A stretch of 9,351 nucleotides of DNA from Candidatus Dormiibacterota bacterium. GTDB lineage: Bacteria; Chloroflexota; Dormibacteria; Aeolococcales; Aeolococcaceae. A program made the translations under genes and the position numbers. Of the stretch, positions 9,220 to 9,351 are shown in pieces. Within the stretch, counting starts at the first letter, position 1. Every line of letters starts with the position of its first letter. The stretch spans positions 1-9,351 of the forward strand of contig CATPAP010000091.1 of the NCBI GenBank assembly GCA_955651875.1, in the 5' to 3' direction. Under the pieces are notes generated by a model. That model did no database searches. It was not told the DNA's origin and saw only the letters and a program-made list of their open reading frames with translations.

Positions 9220-9351
9220 CTACTCGGCCGCAGGTGGCGTGCCCGCCGCTGCGGCCTCCGCCTTCTCCGGCTTCTCCTTGCGGTCGCGCTTCTCCTTGTT
9301 CTTGGGCACGAGCTGCATCTGCACCTCGCCGTCGGTGAGATCGACGATCAC
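9220..9351 (-). CDS. Partial gene: C-terminal end with Lys/Glu-rich tail, unidentified
   Basis: A minus-strand frame is open from the window edge to a TAG at 9222-9220 and reads VIVDLTDGEVQMQLVPKNKE, then a highly charged Lys/Arg/Glu stretch, then an Ala/Pro-rich end (GTPPAAE). The first part looks like a beta strand pair from a folded domain, and the tail looks disordered. Codon use (G/C in the third position nearly throughout) fits a real gene. The 43 visible residues are not enough to name a family. It lies on the same strand as the FemX-like gene, 91 bases upstream of it, so the two may be co-transcribed. Confidence 0.6.
   Translation of the reverse strand: MIVDLTDGEVQMQLVPKNKEKRDRKEKPEKAEAAAAGTPPAAE

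Noticed and set aside
7494..9338. Open + strand frame spanning msrA and the FemX-like gene
   Set aside because: It runs out of frame across msrA and antisense to the FemX-like gene, both with clear family motifs.

Overview
The window comes from a high-G+C bacterium (roughly two thirds G+C by eye, with strong G/C preference at third codon positions). A full-length UPF0182 membrane protein, a FemX/FemAB-type peptidoglycan transferase and probable leaderless genes point to a high-G+C Terrabacteria lineage such as Actinobacteria or Chloroflexota/Dormibacterota. The lineage is an inference and cannot be settled from this sequence alone. I see no rRNA, tRNA, CRISPR array, transposase or phage gene. 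The content looks like chromosomal housekeeping and maintenance genes.

Layout. Positions 1-7392 hold a same-strand (-) series, read from right to left: uvrA (7392-4468), a small unidentified protein (about 4420-4121), a large UPF0182 membrane protein (4050-1045), an MBL-fold hydrolase (993-61), and the first codons of a further gene that overlaps the hydrolase stop and runs off the left edge. Gaps are short (38-70 bases), but each gene seems to carry its own -10-like hexamer, so this need not be one operon. A 120-base divergent region (7393-7512) separates uvrA from msrA (+, 7513-8172), which has a strong Shine-Dalgarno. msrA converges on a FemX-like gene (-, 9128-8169) and their TAG stops share one CTAG. 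To the right lie a 91-base intergenic region with an imperfect direct repeat and the 3' end of another (-) gene with a Lys/Glu-rich tail.

Together the genes have a damage-repair and envelope flavour: nucleotide excision repair (UvrA), repair of oxidised methionine (MsrA), peptidoglycan bridge synthesis (FemX) and an envelope protein of unknown role (UPF0182). Nothing here requires them to form one pathway.

The most useful non-coding observations are two. First, a TANNNT hexamer lies 6-9 bases before the start of all five complete (-) genes, which lack a convincing Shine-Dalgarno, suggesting leaderless transcription. Second, a good match to the Gram-positive LexA (SOS) box lies just upstream of the uvrA -10. 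I did not find a convincing novel multi-gene system.
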